A program made the translations under genes and the position numbers. Positions 24,559 through 35,616 of a DNA stretch of 64,000 bases are shown piece by piece. The stretch lies in contig NZ_MWFK01000001.1 in assembly GCF_002078175.1 (NCBI RefSeq), forward strand, positions 3,596,001-3,660,000, in the 5' to 3' direction. The DNA comes from Streptomyces sp. M41(2017). Lineage in GTDB: Bacteria > Actinomycetota > Actinomycetes > Streptomycetales > Streptomycetaceae. The number at the start of each line of letters is the position of its first letter. Position 1 is the stretch's first letter. Under the pieces are notes generated by a model. The model did no database searches and was not told the origin of the DNA. It saw only the letters and a list, made by a program, of their open reading frames with translations.

Positions 24559-25218
24559 TCAGTCGCTCAGCTCCGCCACCAACGCGGTGGCGCGTGAGGC
24601 GGGTACGCCCGCCGCGGCCAGCATGGTGACCGCGGCGGAGCGGCCCGCCTCCTGTGCTGCCAGCAGCCCGTCGTTCACCGCCTCCATGAGCGCGAACAGG
24701 GTCTGCTCGTGCACGTACGCCAGCGCGTGCGGCGGCAGCGGCGACACGAACACGCCCTGCTCCAGGCCGCGCCGGAGGATCTCCGCGCAGGCTTCCCGGA
24801 CCGGCGTGAGCCGCTCGCGGATGCCCTGCATGGTGACGCTCCGCTGGGCGAGCGCGACCAGCAGCCGGTAGCGGTCGGCGATCTCCCAGACGGCGAGCGT
24901 CGAGCGGGCGAGGGACTCCGCCGGGTCCGCGACCCCCTCACGGCCCGCCGCGTGCGCCGCGGCCACGGCGGCCACCGCCTCGTCGGTCAGCGTGCCGACC
25001 AGCGCCTCCCGGCTGGGGAAGTGTCCGTACACCGTGCGCCGTACGACGCCCGCCGCCTTGGCGATCTGGTCCATGGACGCGTCGGGGTCGCGCAGCAGCT
25101 CGGCCAGCGCGACATCGAGGATGCGGCGGCGGTTCACATCGGCGCGGCTCGGGTTACCCGTGGTCATGGCTGCCATTCTGCCCGGCTCCCGGGCGCCCTC
25201 ACGTCCTGCGGTCGTCAT
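24559..25218 (-). CDS. TetR family repressor, divergent from the MFS transporter
   Basis: A 219-residue TetR-type regulator with HTH SMDQIAKAAGVVRRTVYGHF (about residues 46-65) and a helical ligand domain. The ATG at 25218 is set by AGGAGGTGGAGCC immediately upstream. An in-frame extension to 25365 would run through the operator sequences and is not credible. It is divergent from an MFS pump, and three TTGCAC-type operators fill the intergenic space. This is the standard layout of a drug-sensing repressor controlling itself and its pump. Confidence 0.92.
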   Translation of the reverse strand: MTTAGREGAREPGRMAAMTTGNPSRADVNRRRILDVALAELLRDPDASMDQIAKAAGVVRRTVYGHFPSREALVGTLTDEAVAAVAAAHAAGREGVADPAESLARSTLAVWEIADRYRLLVALAQRSVTMQGIRERLTPVREACAEILRRGLEQGVFVSPLPPHALAYVHEQTLFALMEAVNDGLLAAQEAGRSAAVTMLAAAGVPASRATALVAELSD

Positions 25219-25234
25219 GGCTCCACCTCCTGAT

Positions 25235-25297
25235 TTGCACAGCGCTGTGCAACCTCGTACATTGCACATGGTTGTGTAATTGCACGCCACTGTGCAA
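25235..25297. promoter_or_regulatory. Three 18-bp operators between the TetR and MFS genes
   Basis: Sites are TTGCACAGCGCTGTGCAA (25235-25252, perfect palindrome), TTGCACATGGTTGTGTAA (25262-25279) and TTGCACGCCACTGTGCAA (25280-25297). Consensus TTGCACAnnnnTGTGCAA. The second and third are contiguous. Their placement against both start codons indicates repression of both genes by the adjacent TetR protein. Confidence 0.85.
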
Positions 25298-25345
25298 GTC
25301 CCGGCGCGGGCCGATCCCCGTTCCGGACGATGGAGGAGGGCGACC

Positions 25346-27208
25346 GTGGCCATGCGTCTCGTCATGAACGAACCGGTCGAGAGGATGGACCGGCCCTATG
25401 CCCGGCGCTGGTGGGCACTGCTCGTGCTCTGCCTGAGCCTGCTGATCATCGTGATGGCGAACACCGCCCTCACCGTCGCGGCCCCGGACATGACCCAGGA
25501 CCTCGGCCTGTCCAGCGCCGACCTGCAATGGGTCATCGACGGCTACACGGTGCCCTACGCCGCGCTGATGCTGCTGCTCGGCGCGATCGGCGACAAATAC
25601 AGCCGTCGCGGCGCGCTCGTCCTCGGACTCGTCGTCTTCGGCGGCGGCGCGGTCGCCGGATCGCTCGTCGACAGCTCCACGGGCGTCATCGCCGCCCGCG
25701 CCGTGATGGGCGTCGGCGCCGCGCTGATCATGCCCGCGACGCTCTCCCTGCTCGCCGCGACCTTCCCGCGCGCCGAGCGGGCCAAGGCGATCGTCCTGTG
25801 GACGGCCACCGCCGGGCTCGCCATCGCCGCCGGACCGCTGGTCGCCGGCGCCCTGCTGGAGCACCACGGCTGGTCGTCGACGTTCCTCATCAACGTGCCG
25901 ATCGCCGTCCTCGCCATCGTCGGCGCCCTCGTCCTCGTCCCGCCGTCCAGCGCCGCGCACCGCCACCGCATCGACTACGTCGGCGGTCTGCTCTCCGTGG
26001 TCTGGATCGGCTCGCTCGTCTACATGATCATCGAGGGGCCCCACTTCGGCTGGGGAGTGAAGGCCGTCTCCGCCGCCGTGGTCGCCGGCGCGGGCCTGCT
26101 CCTGTTCGTCCTGTGGGAGCTGCGCCACCCGCGCCCGGTCGTCGACGTACGCCGCTTCGCGCAACGCCGCTTCGCGGGCTCGAACCTCGCCGTCGCCCTC
26201 TTCTTCCTCGCCGTCTTCGGCGCCTTCTACTACCTCACCCAGCACCTCCAGTTCGTCCTCGGCTACGACGCCCTGGACACCGGCGTACGGATGCTGCCGC
26301 TGGCCGGAGCCGTCTTCGTGGGCTCGGCACTCACCGGCTACCTCACCCCGCGCGTCGGCATGCGGATCACGGTCACCGCCGGCATGGTCGGCGGGACGGC
26401 GGCCCTCGCTCTCCTCACCCGGGTCGACGCCGCCTCGTCGTACGGCGACTTCGTCGTGCCGCTCGTCATCCTCGGCCTCGCCATCGGGCTCGCCCTGTCG
26501 CCCTGCACGGACGCCATCATGGGCGCGTTCCCCGAGGCGGAACTGGGCGTCGGCGGCGCGGTCAACGACACCTCGCTGGAACTCGGCGGCTCGCTCGGCA
26601 TCGCGATCCTCGGCTCGGTGCTGGCGGGCTCGTACTCCTCGCACCTCACGGACGCGACGGCGGGCAGCAAGCTGCCGGCGGACGCGCTGTCCACCGCCCA
26701 GGACTCGGTGGGCGCCGGATACGCCGTCGCCCAGGGCATCGGCGACAAGGCCCGTCAGCTCGGCGAGCAGGCGGCACACACGACGGACGCGGGGCAGGCC
26801 GCCCAGCTGAAGGCGCAGGCCGGTCAACTCGCCGACGGCGCCCGGCAGATGACCGACGCGGTCGGCTCGTCCTTCTCGGACGCGGTGGCGCACACGAGCC
26901 TCGTCGGCGCACTGATCCTCGGCGTCGGCACGGTCCTGGTCGCCGTGCTGCTGCCCCGCAAGGGACACCCGAAGACCGGCTCCGAGACCGACGCCGAGAC
27001 CGGCTCCGAGCCGGGCACCGGGTCGGGCGAGCACGCCGAGGCGGGGATGGCCGCGGAGAACGGCGCGGACTCCGCAGCACCTGCCGAAGCCGAGGCCGAG
27101 GACGGAGCCAGTGCCGGGGCTGCCGGAGCCGGTGTCGAGGACGGCGCCGGAGTCGACGTCGCCGAGTCGCCGGACGCGAGCGCCTCGGCGGCGCGCGCGG
27201 GCCGCTGA
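25346..27208 (+). CDS. MFS drug efflux transporter, DHA2 (14-TM) family
   Basis: A 620-residue EmrB/QacA-type proton-drug antiporter. Helix 1 is at WWALLVLCLSLLIIVMANTAL, motif A is near GAIGDKYSRRGAL, and the antiporter motif C region is near GLAIAAGPLVAG. Between the last two helices lies an extracytoplasmic loop of about 80 residues rich in Ala/Gln (QAGQLADGARQMTDAVG-like), probably helical. The C-terminus is a long acidic low-complexity tail of about 90 residues (Gly/Glu/Ala/Ser). The GTG at 25346 follows GGAGGAGGG; an ATG two codons later is possible. Controlled by the divergent TetR; the drug is unknown. Confidence 0.92.
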   Translation: MAMRLVMNEPVERMDRPYARRWWALLVLCLSLLIIVMANTALTVAAPDMTQDLGLSSADLQWVIDGYTVPYAALMLLLGAIGDKYSRRGALVLGLVVFGGGAVAGSLVDSSTGVIAARAVMGVGAALIMPATLSLLAATFPRAERAKAIVLWTATAGLAIAAGPLVAGALLEHHGWSSTFLINVPIAVLAIVGALVLVPPSSAAHRHRIDYVGGLLSVVWIGSLVYMIIEGPHFGWGVKAVSAAVVAGAGLLLFVLWELRHPRPVVDVRRFAQRRFAGSNLAVALFFLAVFGAFYYLTQHLQFVLGYDALDTGVRMLPLAGAVFVGSALTGYLTPRVGMRITVTAGMVGGTAALALLTRVDAASSYGDFVVPLVILGLAIGLALSPCTDAIMGAFPEAELGVGGAVNDTSLELGGSLGIAILGSVLAGSYSSHLTDATAGSKLPADALSTAQDSVGAGYAVAQGIGDKARQLGEQAAHTTDAGQAAQLKAQAGQLADGARQMTDAVGSSFSDAVAHTSLVGALILGVGTVLVAVLLPRKGHPKTGSETDAETGSEPGTGSGEHAEAGMAAENGADSAAPAEAEAEDGASAGAAGAGVEDGAGVDVAESPDASASAARAGR

Positions 27209-27264
27209 CCCCGGCGCTCCGGAACCGCGGCCCCCGGGCTGTCGTCTCGTACACCGTGCACTAG

Positions 27265-27295
27265 CGTGCCGTGCCGGACAGACCGGCACGGCACG
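27265..27295 (+). terminator. Hairpin after the MFS gene
   Basis: CGTGCCGTGCCGG/CCGGCACGGCACG, a perfect 13-bp stem with 5-nt loop, lies 56 bp after the stop. It separates the MFS gene from the DUF2127 gene. Confidence 0.7.
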
Positions 27296-27320
27296 GCACG
27301 TTCTGTGGAGGACGGCGAGC

Positions 27321-28085
27321 ATGAAGATCGACTGGGACCGGCGTACCTGTGCGCGGCGCGGGCATGTGACGTACGCGCCCGTCGAGGGGGCGCTGCGGGA
27401 GCGGCTGCGGGCCGAGACGGGGCTGGGCGAGGCCTGGCGCTGTCTGCGCTGCGGCGACTTCGCGCTCGGCGACCCGCACGGCTCGGGCCCCGCCGCCGAG
27501 GCGCCGCTCGTGCCGCGCGGCAAGGTGCTGCGCGACCTCTTCATCCTGCGCTTCCTGGCGATCGAGCGGGCGGTGCGCGGCGTGTTCATCGTGCTGGTCG
27601 CCGTGGCCGTGTGGAGGTTCAGCAACAGCCAGGACGCGGTGCGCCGGCTCTTCGACGAGTATCTGGACGTCCTGCGGCCCGTGTTCCGGCACTTCCACTA
27701 CGACCTCGACCACTCGCCGGTGGTCGGCACGATCCAGAAGACGTTCGGCTACAAGCACTCCACGCTGCTGCTGGTCGCGGTCCTGCTGCTCGTGTACGCC
27801 CTCATCGAGATCGTCGAGGCGGTCGGCCTCTGGTACGCCAAACGCTGGGCGGAGTACCTCACGGTCGTCGCCACCGCCGCCTTCCTCCCGCTGGAGGTCT
27901 ACGAACTCACCGAGCACATCAGCTGGCTGAAGATCGCCACCCTGGTCCTGAACATCCTCGCCGTCCTCTACATCGCCCTGGCCAAGCGCCTGTTCGGCCT
28001 GCGCGGGGGACACCGGGCCTTCGAGGCGGAACGGCAGAGCGCCTCGCTCCTGGAGATCGAGGAGTCGGCCGGCGTCATGGTGTGA
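27321..28085 (+). CDS. DUF2127 family membrane protein
   Basis: A 254-residue protein. Residues 1-75 are cytoplasmic and basic with cysteines in a possible zinc pattern (Cys10; CLRCG near residue 41). Four transmembrane segments follow at about 85-101, 149-170, 178-195 and 205-222, with a conserved-looking RFLAIERAVRGV before helix 1 and LYEHI-like VYELTEHISW between helices. The family is uncharacterised. It stands alone between two terminator-like or promoter regions, so context gives no function. Confidence 0.82.
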   Translation: MKIDWDRRTCARRGHVTYAPVEGALRERLRAETGLGEAWRCLRCGDFALGDPHGSGPAAEAPLVPRGKVLRDLFILRFLAIERAVRGVFIVLVAVAVWRFSNSQDAVRRLFDEYLDVLRPVFRHFHYDLDHSPVVGTIQKTFGYKHSTLLLVAVLLLVYALIEIVEAVGLWYAKRWAEYLTVVATAAFLPLEVYELTEHISWLKIATLVLNILAVLYIALAKRLFGLRGGHRAFEAERQSASLLEIEESAGVMV

Positions 28086-28186
28086 CCCCTCGGCGCCGGG
28101 GCGCCCGCGTCGACCGGACGACGGCCGAGGAGCCCGGGGCGGGTCGGTCACCCTTGCCGGGGGTCTCCGCGACGGCCCGCGAGGGC

Positions 28187-28217
28187 TTGCCTTGACGTCG
28201 GCGTCAAGGATTACCGT
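28187..28217 (+). promoter_or_regulatory. MerR-type promoter with palindromic operator, leaderless
   Basis: TTGCCT (28187-28192) and TACCGT (28212-28217) are separated by 19 bp, the overlong spacer of MerR-controlled promoters. The palindrome CCTTGACGTCGGCGTCAAGG (28190-28209) fills that spacer. The -10 ends six bases before the MerR start codon, so the mRNA is predicted to begin at or within a base or two of the ATG. Confidence 0.75.
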
Positions 28218-28223
28218 CGGGTC

Positions 28224-28652
28224 ATGCGAATCGGCGAGCTGGCGACGCGGGCCGGGACGACCACACGGACCCTGCGCTACTACGAGTCGCGGGGGCTGCT
28301 GCCCGCGCGGCGCGGCGAGAACGGGTACCGGACGTACGGCGAGGACGACCTGAAACTGCTCCGGCAGATCAGGACGCTCCAGGACTTCGGGTTCGACCTG
28401 GAGGAGACGCGGCCCTTCGTGGAGTGTCTGCGGGCCGGGCACCCCGAGGGCGACGCGTGTCCCGCCTCCCTGGAGGTCTACCGCCGCAAGCTCGGCGAGC
28501 TCGACGCACTGATCGGCGAGCTGCGGTCGGTGCGGGCACAGGTCGGCGAACAGCTGACGCGGGCGGAGCGGGCCCGTGACGAGCTGGCGGCCGACGCGCT
28601 GGTTCCGGGAGGTCCGGAACCCGTATGCGAGCTGGGAGGGCGGACGCGATGA
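28224..28652 (+). CDS. MerR family transcriptional regulator
   Basis: A 142-residue MerR-type regulator. The N-terminal winged helix MRIGELATRAGTTTRTLRYY, the wing, and a coiled-coil dimerisation helix (about 80-118) are complete. Cys68 and Cys79 flank the start of the coiled coil (ECLRAGHPEGDAC), with a third cysteine near residue 136. This could bind metal or sense redox, but the pattern is not that of SoxR. The stop overlaps the next start (ATGA), tying it to a thioredoxin. Promoter geometry indicates autoregulation, and the thioredoxin partner suggests a thiol or oxidant stimulus. The inducer is inferred, not shown. Confidence 0.92.
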   Translation: MRIGELATRAGTTTRTLRYYESRGLLPARRGENGYRTYGEDDLKLLRQIRTLQDFGFDLEETRPFVECLRAGHPEGDACPASLEVYRRKLGELDALIGELRSVRAQVGEQLTRAERARDELAADALVPGGPEPVCELGGRTR

Positions 28653-28981
28653 TCAGAGCGGCAGGCGTGACCGAGGTGACGGACGAGGACTTCGCGGCGG
28701 AGGTGATCGGGGCGGATCTGCCCGTCCTGGTGGAGTTCACCGCCGACTGGTGCCCGCCCTGCCGGCAGATGGGCCCGGTGCTGAGCGAGCTGGCTTTCGA
28801 GGAGGGCGACCGGTTCCGCGTCGTCCAGCTGGACGTGGACACCAATCCGGAGACGACGCTCGCCTATGGAGTGCTCTCGATGCCGACGTTCATGGTTTTC
28901 CGTGACGGGGAACCGGTGAAGTCGATGGTGGGCGCCCGCGCGAAGCGGCGACTGCTCCAAGAGGTGTCCGACGTGCTCTGA
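28649..28981 (+). CDS. Thioredoxin with CPPC active site
   Basis: A 110-residue single-domain thioredoxin. The active site is WCPPC (Cys35, Cys38) in place of the usual WCGPC; the cis-proline segment SMPTFMVF and the C-terminal helix are intact. The ATG at 28649 overlaps the MerR stop and follows GGGAGGG by eight bases. CPPC changes the expected redox potential and partner choice relative to housekeeping thioredoxin. Coexpression with a MerR regulator suggests an inducible thioredoxin. A T-tailed terminator closes the operon. Confidence 0.92.
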   Translation: MIRAAGVTEVTDEDFAAEVIGADLPVLVEFTADWCPPCRQMGPVLSELAFEEGDRFRVVQLDVDTNPETTLAYGVLSMPTFMVFRDGEPVKSMVGARAKRRLLQEVSDVL

Positions 28982-29013
28982 GCCCGTCGCCACAGGCCAC
29001 CCCGGAACACAGA

Positions 29014-29049
29014 AAATCCCCTGGGCAATTGCGCCCGGGGGATTCTTTT
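29014..29049 (+). terminator. Rho-independent terminator of the MerR-thioredoxin operon
   Basis: AATCCCCTGGGC pairs with GCCCGGGGGATT (one mismatch) and is followed by CTTTT. It is one of the few hairpins here with a T-tract. Confidence 0.8.
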
Positions 29050-29063
29050 GCGTATATTCAATG

Positions 29064-29094
29064 CTTTGCGACTTTGGAACCTCAAGTCACAAAG
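29064..29094. promoter_or_regulatory. Inverted repeat upstream of the helicase gene
   Basis: CTTTGCGACTT and AAGTCACAAAG form 11-bp arms with one mismatch around a 9-nt spacer, in an AT-rich promoter region 39 bp before the start. An operator or leader hairpin is possible. It does not match the rifamycin-associated element I know for helR. Confidence 0.5.
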
Positions 29095-29132
29095 AAGTTC
29101 ACGATGCAGAGTATATCCGGGCGGGAGCGGAA

Positions 29133-31430
29133 TTGTCAAACAAGGGCTCACACACAGAATTCCCCGACGATGAACTGCGGCACGAGCAGGAATTCATCGA
29201 CGGGCTGTACGCGCGCGTGGACGCCCTGCGCGGTGTCACCGAGGCCTCCGTCGAGGACGCCCTCGCCCAGGGCAACACGCCCATGCAGGCCCGCCTCGAA
29301 CGGGACGTCCTGGTCGCCGAGCGCTCGGGCCTCCTCGCCGCGCTGAACGCCGTGGACGGCTCGCTCTGCTTCGGCCGGATCGACCTGTCCCCGGAACAGG
29401 GCGCGTCCACCCCCGCGGTCAGTCACCACATCGGCCGCATCGGCGTCCGCGCCGACGACACCGAGCGCACCCCGATCCTCATCGACTGGCGGGCCCCCGT
29501 CGCCCGCCCCTTCTACCTGGCCACCGGCCACACCCCCATGGGCCTGCGCCGCCGGCGGCACATCACCACCGACGGGCGGCACGTCACCGACCTGCACGAC
29601 GAGATCCTCGACCTCGGCGACCGCGAGCGCACCGGACACGAGGACCCGACCGGTGACGCCGTACTGCTCGCCGCGCTCAACTCGGCCCGCACCGGCCGGA
29701 TGAGCGACATCGTGCAGACCATCCAGGCCGAACAGGACAGGATCATCCGCGCCCCGCACCGGGGCGTCATGGTCGTCGAGGGCGGCCCCGGCACCGGCAA
29801 GACGGCCGTCGCCCTGCACCGTGCCGCCTACCTGCTCTACGAACACCGCGAACTGCTCGCGAAGCGGGCCGTCCTCATCGTCGGCCCCAACCCCGCCTTC
29901 CTCGGCTACATCGGCGAGGTGCTGCCCTCGCTCGGCGAGACCGGCGTCCTGCTCTCGACCGTCGGCGAACTCTTCCCCGGTGTCCACGCGACCGCCCCCG
30001 ACACCCCCGAGGCCGCCGCGGTGAAGGGCCGCGCCGCGATGGCGGAGGTCCTCGCCGGCGCGGTCCGGGACCGCCAGGCGCTCCCCGACCCGGTGATCGC
30101 CATCGAGCACGACCGGGACATCCTGATGCTCGACGCGGGTCTCGTCCAGGTCGCCCGGGACCGCACCCGCGCCGCGGACCTGCCGCACAACGTGGCCCGC
30201 GAACACTTCGAGGGGCACATCCTCAACACCCTCACCGACATGCTCGCCGAACGCATCGGCACCGACCCCTTCGACGGCTCCAACCTGCTCGACCCGAGCG
30301 ACATCACCCAGATCCGGGACGAACTCGCCGAGAACCCCGACGTGTGGTCGGCCATCGACCAGTTGTGGCCGAGGCTGACCCCGCAGCGGCTCGTCGCCGA
30401 CCTGCTGGCCGATCCGCGCGGCCACGTCACGGACGAGGACGCCGCGGCGATCCGCCGCCCGGTCACCGGACCCGACGACTGGACCGCCGCAGACGTCCCC
30501 CTCCTCGACGAGGCGGCCGAACTGCTGGGAGAGGACGACCGGATCACCCGGGCCCTCGCCGACCAGGAGCGCCGCACCCAGATCGCGTACGCGCAGGGCG
30601 TGCTGGACGTCTCCTACGCCTCACGGACGTACGAGTTCGAGGACAAGGAGGAGGAGGACTCCGAGGTCCTGTCCGCGCACAACATCATCGACGCCGAGCG
30701 GATGGCCGAACGGCACGAGGAGGACGACCACCGCAGCGCCGCGGAACGGGCCGCCGCCGACCGGACCTGGGCCTTCGGGCACATCATCGTCGACGAGGCG
30801 CAGGAGTTGTCGCCGATGGCGTGGCGGCTGCTGATGCGGCGCACCCCGACCCGTTCGATGACCCTCGTGGGCGACCCCGCGCAGACCGCGGAGGCGGCGG
30901 GCGTCGGCTCCTGGGAGGAGATCCTCTCGCCGTACGTCGGGGACCGCTGGGAGCACACCCGGCTGGGCGTCAACTACCGCACGCCGTCCGAGATCATGGA
31001 CGTCGCCGCCGGGGTGCTGCGCTCCGAGCGCCCCGGATTCGAACCGCCCCGCTCCGTCCGCTCCACCGGGGTGCGGCCCTGGGCCCGCGACGCCGGCGAC
31101 GACCTGCCCGGTGCCGTGGCCAAGGCGGTCGGCGAACTGACCCCGGCCGAGGGGCGGCTCGCGGTGATCGCGCCGCGCGCCCTGCACACCGCGCTCGCCG
31201 GACGGCTGGACGGGATCACGGCGGGCGAGGAGCCGGACCTGACCCGCACGGTGGTCCTCCTCGACCCCCGGCAGGCCAAGGGGCTGGAGTTCGACTCCGT
31301 GCTGGTGGTCGACCCCGCGTCGTACGGCACGAGCGACCTGTACGTGGCGCTGACCCGGGCCACCCAGTCCCTGGGCATCCTGCACACGGGCGAGCTGCCC
31401 ACCTCGCTCCGGGACGCCGGGCTGGAGTGA
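29133..31430 (+). CDS. HelD/HelR-like superfamily 1 helicase associated with RNA polymerase
   Basis: A 765-residue UvrD/Rep-like ATPase of the HelD family. An N-terminal helical segment (HEQEFIDGLYARVDALRGVT) fits the arm that inserts into RNA polymerase. Walker A GGPGTGKT is near residue 220 and Walker B IIVDEAQELSP near 555. GDPAQT, NYRTPSEIM and a C-terminal VALTRATQSLGILHTG are superfamily 1 motifs. HelD proteins remove stalled RNA polymerase from DNA; the Streptomyces HelR member protects against rifampicin. I chose the TTG at 29133 because GGGAG precedes it by five bases; frames from 29061 run through the upstream inverted repeat. Which HelD class it belongs to cannot be settled by eye. 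Confidence 0.9.
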   Translation: MSNKGSHTEFPDDELRHEQEFIDGLYARVDALRGVTEASVEDALAQGNTPMQARLERDVLVAERSGLLAALNAVDGSLCFGRIDLSPEQGASTPAVSHHIGRIGVRADDTERTPILIDWRAPVARPFYLATGHTPMGLRRRRHITTDGRHVTDLHDEILDLGDRERTGHEDPTGDAVLLAALNSARTGRMSDIVQTIQAEQDRIIRAPHRGVMVVEGGPGTGKTAVALHRAAYLLYEHRELLAKRAVLIVGPNPAFLGYIGEVLPSLGETGVLLSTVGELFPGVHATAPDTPEAAAVKGRAAMAEVLAGAVRDRQALPDPVIAIEHDRDILMLDAGLVQVARDRTRAADLPHNVAREHFEGHILNTLTDMLAERIGTDPFDGSNLLDPSDITQIRDELAENPDVWSAIDQLWPRLTPQRLVADLLADPRGHVTDEDAAAIRRPVTGPDDWTAADVPLLDEAAELLGEDDRITRALADQERRTQIAYAQGVLDVSYASRTYEFEDKEEEDSEVLSAHNIIDAERMAERHEEDDHRSAAERAAADRTWAFGHIIVDEAQELSPMAWRLLMRRTPTRSMTLVGDPAQTAEAAGVGSWEEILSPYVGDRWEHTRLGVNYRTPSEIMDVAAGVLRSERPGFEPPRSVRSTGVRPWARDAGDDLPGAVAKAVGELTPAEGRLAVIAPRALHTALAGRLDGITAGEEPDLTRTVVLLDPRQAKGLEFDSVLVVDPASYGTSDLYVALTRATQSLGILHTGELPTSLRDAGLE

Positions 31431-31473
31431 GCGCCCGACCGGACCGGGCACCGGGCGCATCCGGGGCACCGCA

Positions 31474-31514
31474 CGGCGCGGCCCCCGGCGGTCACACCGC
31501 CGGGGGCCGCGCCG
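31474..31514. terminator. Bidirectional terminator between the helicase gene and glgB
   Basis: A perfect 19-bp stem (CGGCGCGGCCCCCGGCGGT and its complement) with a 3-nt loop lies between convergent genes. Confidence 0.85.
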
Positions 31515-31521
31515 CGTCCGG

Positions 31522-34023
<2,502 letters not shown>

Positions 34024-34069
34024 GGGAGGGGCCTCCTCGGCAGGGGAACGGAGTCGAGCACAGGGGTGT

Positions 34070-35506
34070 TCAGGACGACGCGGCGAGCCGCCGCACCGCC
34101 GCCAGCGGAACCGGCAGCCAGTCCGGGCGGTGCCGGGCCTCGTACACGACCTCGTACACCGCCTTGTCCGTCTCGAAGGCGCGCAGCAGGACGGGGTCCG
34201 TGCGCGGGTCGAGTCCGGAGACCTCGGCGTAGCCGGCGCAGTACGCGGCCCGGCAGGCGTCGGCCCAGCCGGAGGCCGGCGGCTCGGAGGTGCCCTCCGT
34301 CCGCGACGAGCCGGCGGCCGGGGGGAGCGAGTGGGCCGCGTAGTCGAAGGAGCGCAGCATGCCCGCGATGTCGCGGGCGGGGGGCTGCGGCATCCGGCGT
34401 TCGGCGAGGGGCTTGGACGGTTCGCCCTCGAAGTCGATGAGGGACCACTCCCCGTCGGGCGAGCGAAGGCACTGGCCGAGGTGGAGATCGCCGTGGATGC
34501 GCTGCGCGGTCCAGGTGTGGCCCTCCGCGGACAGGTCCGCCAGCGCCTCGAACGCGGTGCGCAGGCCGGGCGCGTAGGGCCGCAGGGCCGGGACCGCCTG
34601 TGCGGCGGCCTCCAGGCGCTCGGTCATCGTGTCGACGAGCGGCGCCATCTGGTGGTGGCCCAGAGTCACGGTGGGCAGTGCGCGGGCGAGCGAGGTGTGG
34701 ACCTCGGCGGTGGCCCGGCCGAGCGCCCGTGCCTCGGCGGTGAAGTCCTCGCCCTTGGCCAGCTCGCGCAGCGCCAGCTCCCAGCCGTCCGTCGCACCCT
34801 GCACGAAGGGCTGCAGGACACCGAGCACGTACGTCTCGGCGTCCAGGTCCGCGAGCATCCAGGCCGCGGGTGCCGGAACCCGTGCGCAGTCCTCGCGGGC
34901 CAGCGCCAGCGGGAGTTCCAGGTCGGGGTTGACCCCCGGAACGATCCGGCGCAGCACCTTGAGGATGAACGTATCTCCGTACACGATCGAGGAGTTGGAC
35001 TGTTCCGCCGTGACCAGGCGCGGAACGAGGTCCTCGCGTATCTCCTGGCGGAGGTCGCGCTCGAAGCGCAGGTCGCCGACGCGGGCACCGGTGCGCAGGG
35101 CCTCCAGGAGGACACCGGCGGGGCGCGGGTCGTACAGCGCCTCGTACACCGTGCGGCCGGCCAGCGGCCCGTCCTCCAGGTGGCCGATCAACGCGGGCGC
35201 CAGATGCGGTGGCAGTACGTCGCGGACACCGATGAGCAGTTGGTAGCAGTCCCCGGGCTGCGAGGACGCGCCGTGCGCGGCGGTGAGCGGCTGATGCGCG
35301 CGCACCAGCAGATGAATCAGACCCAACGGGGACGTGGGCGGCAGGAGTTCGACCGCGGCCACCAGGGAGAATCCGGTCACCGGACGCCCCTTGCCCGCGA
35401 ACCAGCGCTGCCGCGGCAGCCATTCCCGCAGCAGTGGATCGAGTGACGCGAGCAACTCGGGGCGTGCGAGCGGGGCCGGGACGGAGTGGGTTACGGCTTC
35501 CGACAT
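34070..35506 (-). CDS. mak: Maltokinase (Mak/Pep2)
   Basis: A 478-residue kinase that makes maltose 1-phosphate from maltose and ATP, the donor for GlgE. The N-terminal cap domain begins [20 protein letters not shown], the family hallmark. The aminoglycoside-phosphotransferase-like core contains [13 protein letters not shown] (catalytic Asp) and [11 protein letters not shown] (metal-binding Asp). It is free-standing here, while some actinobacteria fuse it to TreS. The ATG at 35506 lies 111 bp downstream of the treS stop, with a strong hairpin in that gap, so expression may be partly uncoupled from treS. Confidence 0.95.
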   Translation of the reverse strand: MSEAVTHSVPAPLARPELLASLDPLLREWLPRQRWFAGKGRPVTGFSLVAAVELLPPTSPLGLIHLLVRAHQPLTAAHGASSQPGDCYQLLIGVRDVLPPHLAPALIGHLEDGPLAGRTVYEALYDPRPAGVLLEALRTGARVGDLRFERDLRQEIREDLVPRLVTAEQSNSSIVYGDTFILKVLRRIVPGVNPDLELPLALAREDCARVPAPAAWMLADLDAETYVLGVLQPFVQGATDGWELALRELAKGEDFTAEARALGRATAEVHTSLARALPTVTLGHHQMAPLVDTMTERLEAAAQAVPALRPYAPGLRTAFEALADLSAEGHTWTAQRIHGDLHLGQCLRSPDGEWSLIDFEGEPSKPLAERRMPQPPARDIAGMLRSFDYAAHSLPPAAGSSRTEGTSEPPASGWADACRAAYCAGYAEVSGLDPRTDPVLLRAFETDKAVYEVVYEARHRPDWLPVPLAAVRRLAASS

Positions 35507-35580
35507 GGGCGTCGCGTCCTTTCCCCAGTGCCCGGGTTCCCGGATACCGGGCGAGTCGGGGGTGTTCCTGATGGGTGCCC

Positions 35581-35610
35581 CGGGCGGGGCGGTGGAAACC
35601 GCCCCGCCCG
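35581..35610 (-). terminator. Hairpin between treS and mak
   Basis: CGGGCGGGGCGGT/ACCGCCCCGCCCG, a perfect 13-bp stem with GGAA loop, begins seven bases after the treS stop and precedes mak on the same strand. It could attenuate mak-glgB transcription or stabilise the glgE-treS mRNA. Confidence 0.7.
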
Positions 35611-35616
35611 CAGCTT

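Noticed and set aside
29041-29132. Rifamycin-associated element upstream of the HelD-like gene
   Set aside because: The inverted repeat there (CTTTG...CAAAG) does not match the GC-rich element known from helR promoters.
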